A stretch of DNA of 64,000 bases from Crambe crambe. Its lineage: Eukaryota > Porifera > Demospongiae > Poecilosclerida > Crambeidae. Position 1 is the stretch's first letter, and the number at the start of each line of letters is the position of its first letter. The translations under genes and the position numbers were made by a program. Shown in pieces: positions 59,690 through 64,000 of the stretch. The stretch covers positions 1,364,001-1,428,000 of the forward strand of contig OZ004592.1 in assembly GCA_963924555.1 (NCBI GenBank), read 5' to 3'. Below the pieces are notes generated by a model. It was not told where the DNA came from. It worked only from the letters and a program-made list of their open reading frames with translations, and ran no database searches.

Positions 59690-60560
59690 GTCACACATAG
59701 CTAATGTCCACCATACGTATGTAGTTTTCACCCTGTTAATTTCAACTAGACTCAAGGCTTTACAGTGGAACTCCTAAAGGTGGACTCCTTGAAATGCAAA
59801 ACCTCTATATTCCAGACAGTATTGCAGTATTTGGGAGGGGGAGAACCCTTTTAATCAGTACAGTGGAACCCCTAAAGGTGGACTCCTTGAAATGCAAAAA
59901 CCTCTCTCTATATTCAGGACACTTTTGGGATCCCTCTGCACTATAATTAATTGACCCCCTGAATTCAGGACACCTCCTTATCAGGACACTTATTACTGGT
60001 CCCAAAGTGTCCACATTTAGAGGATCCACTTCATTTATTATTAACTATTAGAGTTTACACAGACCCTTTCAATCCCTTCCATGCAGGAGTGAGATTTGAA
60101 TGTGGTTTATTATTTGTCCTGTTTGTGATTTTATCATTCCTGTTTGTGGTTTATTATTCGTCCTGTTTGTGGTCTATTCTTTGTCCTGTTTATTATTTAT
60201 CTGGTTTGTGTTAGTTTCATGTTGGTCTTGTGTGCTTTTAGTAGTGAGTTTAGTTGATGGTAATCAGTTAAACTCAATTAGACAGACCCATCCTGTATGA
60301 ATCGAGAGTGAGACTTGAACATGTATTTAAACATGCAGGGTGGAGTGGAATTAGAAACACAGCTGTGACCTCCCAACCTCATGGGAGAAGTGACACAGCA
60401 ATTTGATTCAGCAACCTCTCTTCCCCTCATCCAATCCCTCATAGAGCTAAAGGAAGAAGTTAACTTGTGTCAAAACATGACACAGTTTACTTTATAGTTA
60501 CTGTTATTGTTATCATAACAGGATTGAGGATTCAATTAGCTATTTTGTTTTCTCAGTTGA
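59690..60560. repeat. Interspersed duplicated block, copy 2
   Basis: Second copy of 56580-57420 with about the same order of words, followed by a decayed region with the agttaacttgtg and cacagttt words that end copy 1. Confidence 0.75.
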
Positions 60561-60834
60561 ATGTTAATTAAGATTAATTCTGTCATCATCTTTATAATTA
60601 TACTCACAATGTATCTTAGTAATCCTAATCCTATAGCCCTTTCAAATGAACCAAATGTTGAGTTATGGCACACCCAAAGTGTGTATTGGTGATTTAATAC
60701 AAAACTATGACTGAAAAACAATCATCTAAGTGGGAAGGTGGTATATAAGATATTCAAGTCAACAAGAAATTGTCCTTATAGCGTGGTACATGACCATCAT
60801 GTAGTCACTAATATTGATAACAATTTGCAGAAAT

Positions 60835-61083
60835 AAGTGAACATGCCATACATAACTAAGTTATTATGTGCTGAGTCTGCAAATATCAAGCTGCATGGCA
60901 TTAATTTTTCTTTCTAGCACTCACCAGACACACCCCTTTTATGTATCATGATAATATTCATAGTTTTATTACAGCTAGAAGTTACATGAACTTCATAGTC
61001 ACATGATATAATTATATTTATCAAGATGAATACAAAGGACTCTAAAGGGGATCATTCTAGTGAGTGTAACAGTGACAGGAACA
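60835..61083 (+). promoter_or_regulatory. Shared upstream module of gene D
   Basis: gtgaacatgccatacataact, tgctgagtctgcaaatatca and aatacaaaggactctaaagg follow the same order as before C and A. It joins the coding region with the same tctagtgagtgtaacagtgacagg leader as in C. Confidence 0.5.
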
Positions 61084-64000
61084 GTGAACCAAAACCAAGA
61101 CCCACCACTCCATCTTGCTGTCAGATCTGGTGATGTGACCAAGGTTAGGGGTGTGTTATTAAATAGCAAAATGAGCATAAACAATATTGATTATTATTAT
61201 GGAAGGACTCCACTGGAGTTAGCATGTCAGTTAGGGAACATTGATATAATTAAGACTCTCATTGATGATACTGTACAAGATGATAAAGGGACTATTGGGG
61301 ACAAACTTTTGAAAATAGCACTCGATTATGAGAAGGATGAAGTTGTACTTTTACTTATTACTAAACTCAAATGTGATCCTAATATTAAAGGAGAATATAA
61401 TAGATCACCACTGCATGTAGCCTGTATGAGTGGTAACCTCAGTCTTGTCAGGACTCTGATACGTGACTACCATGCATATTTAAATGACAAAGATTCTTAT
61501 GGCTATACCCCCTTTACATTGGCACTTAAGTATGAGGAAGATGAAGTTATGCTAGTGCTAATTAGTGAATTTGGGTGTGATCCCACTAATATCAAGTATG
61601 TACTTGGTGTATCACCACTGCATGTAGCCTGCAAGAAAGGTAACCTCAGCCTTGTCAGGACTCTGATACGTGACTACCATGCAGATTTAAATAACAAAGA
61701 TCGTTTTGGTGAAACACCCTTTATATTAGCACTTGAAAATGAGAGAGATGAAGTTATGCTAGTACTAATTAGTGAATTTGGGCATGATCCTACTAATAGC
61801 AAGGATATAAATGATGTATCACCACTGCATGTAGCCTGCAAGAAAGGTAACTTCAGCCTTATCAGGACTCTGATACGTGACTACCATGCAGATTTAAATG
61901 ATAAAAATTGTTTTAGTAAAACACCCTTTATATTTGCACTTGAGAATGAGAGAGATGAAGTTGTGCTAGTATTAATTAGTGAATTTGGGTGTGATCCCAC
62001 TAATATCAAGGATAGATATGGTGTATCACCACTGCATGTAGCCTGTAAGAAAGGTAACCTCAACCTTGTCAGGAGTCTGATATGTGACTACCATGCAGAT
62101 TTAAATAACAAAGATCATTTTGATAAAACACCCTTTATATTAGCACTTGAAAATGAGAGAGATGAAGTTATGCTAGTACTAATTAGTGAATTTGGGCATG
62201 ATCCTACTAATAGCAAGGATAGAAATGGTGTATCACCACTGCATGTAGCCTGCAAGAAAGGTAACCTCAGCCTTGTCAGGACTCTGATACATGACTACCA
62301 TGCAGATATAAATGACAAAGATCATCTTGGTAAAACACCCTTTATATTAGCACTTGAAAATGAGAGAGATGAAGTTATGCTAGTACTAATTAGTGAATTT
62401 GGGCATGATCCCACTAATAGCAAGGATAGAAATGGTGTATCACCACTGCATGTAGCCTGCAAGAAAGGTAACCTCAGCCTTGTCAGGACTCTGATACATG
62501 ACTACCATGCAGATATAAATGACAAAGATCATCTTGGTAAAACACCCTTTATATTAGCACTTGAAAATGAGAGAGATGAAGTTATGCTAGTACTAATTAG
62601 TGAATTTGGGCATGATCCCACTAATAGCAAGGATAGAAATGGTGTATCACCACTGCATGTAGCCTGTAAGAAAGGTAACCTCAGCCTTGTCAGGACTCTG
62701 ATATGTGAGTACCATGCAGATTTAAATGACAGAGATATATTTGGTAATACACCAATTACATTAGCAATCGAGAATGAGAGGAATGAAGTTATGCTAGTAC
62801 TAAGTAGTGAATTTACCACTAACATCAAGAGTAAAATAGGTGTGTCACTGCATGTAGCCTGTAAGAAAGGTAACCTCAGCCTTGTCAGGACTCTGATACA
62901 TGACTACCATGCAGATTTAAATAACAAAGATTCTTCTGGCAAAACACCCTTTACATTAGCACTTGAGTATGAGAGAGATGAAGTTATGCTAGTACTAATT
63001 AACGAATTTGGGTGTGATCCCACTAATATCAAGTGTAGAAAAGGTGTATCACCACTGCATGTAGCCTGTAAGAAAGGTAACCTCAGTCTTGTCAGGACTC
63101 TGATACTTGACTACCATGCAGGCTTAAATAAGAAAGATTCTTATGGCAAAACGCCCTTTATTAAAGCACTTGAGAATGAGAGAGATGAAGTTATGCTACT
63201 ACTAATTAGTGAATTCAGATATGATCCCACTAATATCAAGGGTAGAAATGATGCATCACCACTGCATATAGCCTGTAAGAAAGGTAACCTCAGCCTTGTC
63301 AGGACTCTGATACATGACTACCATGCAGATATAAATGACAAAGATATTTCTGGTAAAACACCCTTTACATTGGCACTTGAGAATGAGAGAGATGAAGTTA
63401 TGCTAGTACTAATTAGTGAATTCAGATATGATCCCACTAATATCAAGGGTAGAAATGATGTATCACCACTGCATGTAGCCTGTAAGAAAGGTAACCTCAG
63501 CCTTGTCAGGACTCTGATACGTGACTACCATGCAGATATAAATGACAAAGAGTTTTATGGCAAAACATCCTTTACATTAGCACTTGAGAATGAGAGAGAT
63601 GAAGTTATGCTAGTACTAATTAGTGAATTCAGATATGATCCCACTAATATCAAGGGTAGAAATGATGTATCACCACTGCATATAGCCTGTAAGAAAGGTA
63701 ACCTCAGCCTTGTCAGGACTCTGATACATGACTACCATGCAGATATAAATGACAAAGATATTTCTGGTAAAACACCCTTTACATTAGCGCTTGAGAATGA
63801 GAGAGATGAAGTTGTGCTAGTATTAATTAGTGAATTTGGGTGTGATCCCACTAATATCAAGGGTAGATATGGTGTATCACCACTGCATATAGCCTGTAAG
63901 AAAGGTAACCTCAGCCTTGTCAGGACTCTGATACATGACTACCATGCAGATATAAATGACAAAGATATTTCTGGTAAAACACCCTTTACATTAGCACTTG
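61084..64000 (+). CDS. Gene D: ankyrin-repeat protein, 3' end outside the window
   Basis: The frame is open from the leader to the window end. At the start position used by A, B and C, D has GTG (61084), giving xNQNQDPPLHLAVRSGDV; the nearest in-frame ATG is 61171 (MSINNIDYYYG). It is unknown whether a non-ATG start, an upstream exon or the later ATG is used. After the common N-terminal module come at least twelve 69-residue double ankyrin units (unit starts 61612, 61819, 62026, 62233, 62440, 62647, 62845, 63049, 63256, 63463, 63670, 63877), almost all 207 bp apart. The 62647 unit is short and contains a variant (VSLHVACKKG) also found in B. Homology predicts Roc, COR and Death parts beyond the window; this cannot be seen here. 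Confidence 0.8.
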   Translation, partial: MNQNQDPPLHLAVRSGDVTKVRGVLLNSKMSINNIDYYYGRTPLELACQLGNIDIIKTLIDDTVQDDKGTIGDKLLKIALDYEKDEVVLLLITKLKCDPNIKGEYNRSPLHVACMSGNLSLVRTLIRDYHAYLNDKDSYGYTPFTLALKYEEDEVMLVLISEFGCDPTNIKYVLGVSPLHVACKKGNLSLVRTLIRDYHADLNNKDRFGETPFILALENERDEVMLVLISEFGHDPTNSKDINDVSPLHVACKKGNFSLIRTLIRDYHADLNDKNCFSKTPFIFALENERDEVVLVLISEFGCDPTNIKDRYGVSPLHVACKKGNLNLVRSLICDYHADLNNKDHFDKTPFILALENERDEVMLVLISEFGHDPTNSKDRNGVSPLHVACKKGNLSLVRTLIHDYHADINDKDHLGKTPFILALENERDEVMLVLISEFGHDPTNSKDRNGVSPLHVACKKGNLSLVRTLIHDYHADINDKDHLGKTPFILALENERDEVMLVLISEFGHDPTNSKDRNGVSPLHVACKKGNLSLVRTLICEYHADLNDRDIFGNTPITLAIENERNEVMLVLSSEFTTNIKSKIGVSLHVACKKGNLSLVRTLIHDYHADLNNKDSSGKTPFTLALEYERDEVMLVLINEFGCDPTNIKCRKGVSPLHVACKKGNLSLVRTLILDYHAGLNKKDSYGKTPFIKALENERDEVMLLLISEFRYDPTNIKGRNDASPLHIACKKGNLSLVRTLIHDYHADINDKDISGKTPFTLALENERDEVMLVLISEFRYDPTNIKGRNDVSPLHVACKKGNLSLVRTLIRDYHADINDKEFYGKTSFTLALENERDEVMLVLISEFRYDPTNIKGRNDVSPLHIACKKGNLSLVRTLIHDYHADINDKDISGKTPFTLALENERDEVVLVLISEFGCDPTNIKGRYGVSPLHIACKKGNLSLVRTLIHDYHADINDKDISGKTPFTLAL
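62233..62646 (+). repeat. Two identical 207-bp ankyrin units in gene D
   Basis: Units 62233-62439 and 62440-62646 are the same by eye. Further on, units starting at 63256 and 63670 are also nearly identical while the ones between differ, which suggests a second, 414-bp step of duplication. Confidence 0.85.

Noticed and set aside
23391-64000. CRISPR-like array because of regular identical units
   Set aside because: Units are 207 bp, coding, contiguous without spacers, and in a eukaryotic gene.

Overview
The window looks like a compact, AT-rich metazoan nuclear genome. The conserved genes GREB1-like, BUB3 and WASHC5 have clean GT-AG exons and mostly very short introns (often 50-100 nt). A demosponge such as Amphimedon queenslandica is my best guess, from the gene density, short introns, the large ankyrin/Roc/Death-domain family and abundant small foldback elements. 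The species is an inference and is not read directly from the sequence.

Region 1 (1-20.9 kb) is conserved and gene-dense. A GREB1-like gene on the + strand is 5'-truncated by the window edge; twelve exons are visible, 285-12217. It converges on an intronless BUB3 on the - strand (12539-13519). A retroelement C-terminal relic (13735-14115) follows. WASHC5 (strumpellin) lies on the - strand, 14334-20856, and I resolved all 24 exons.

Region 2 (21-64 kb) is a young, unstable tandem array. Its units are built around very large proteins with the order ankyrin repeats - Roc GTPase - COR - Death - Death. Two copies look intact: A (23391-29983) and B (34564-42497). Copy C (48811-54262) is complete except for a one-base frameshift. 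Copy D (from 61084) runs off the window and has lost the conserved start ATG. Fragments lie at 21.5, 22.7, 46.8 and 48.1 kb. Downstream of copies A, B and C there is the same sequence of a 64-bp minisatellite and then a patatin/iPLA2 phospholipase on the - strand. The phospholipase is intact only after A (32092-34058) and is a relic after B and C. Near 45.26 kb the phospholipase relic is fused to a copied WASHC5 promoter and first exon, so the neighbouring housekeeping gene was drawn into the rearrangement.

The ankyrin part is made of 69-residue (207-bp) double repeats. Adjacent units can be identical over the full 207 bp (C: 49741-50154; D: 62233-62646), which shows very recent tandem duplication. 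Because 207 is a multiple of three, repeat number can change without breaking the frame. The rest of each protein (Roc, COR, Death domains) is nearly constant between copies. The picture is of a variable solenoid on a fixed NTPase/death-signalling body. That resembles NLR-like receptors or DAPK1 without its kinase. A role in innate recognition is an inference.

Several insertions can be dated against their empty paralogous sites inside this same window: a TIR element carrying a RecQ-helicase fragment (45822-46372), an element carrying STPR-type 23-residue repeats (about 21800-22566), and a Penelope-like GIY-YIG tail (47624-47932). No tRNA, rRNA or CRISPR array was seen.
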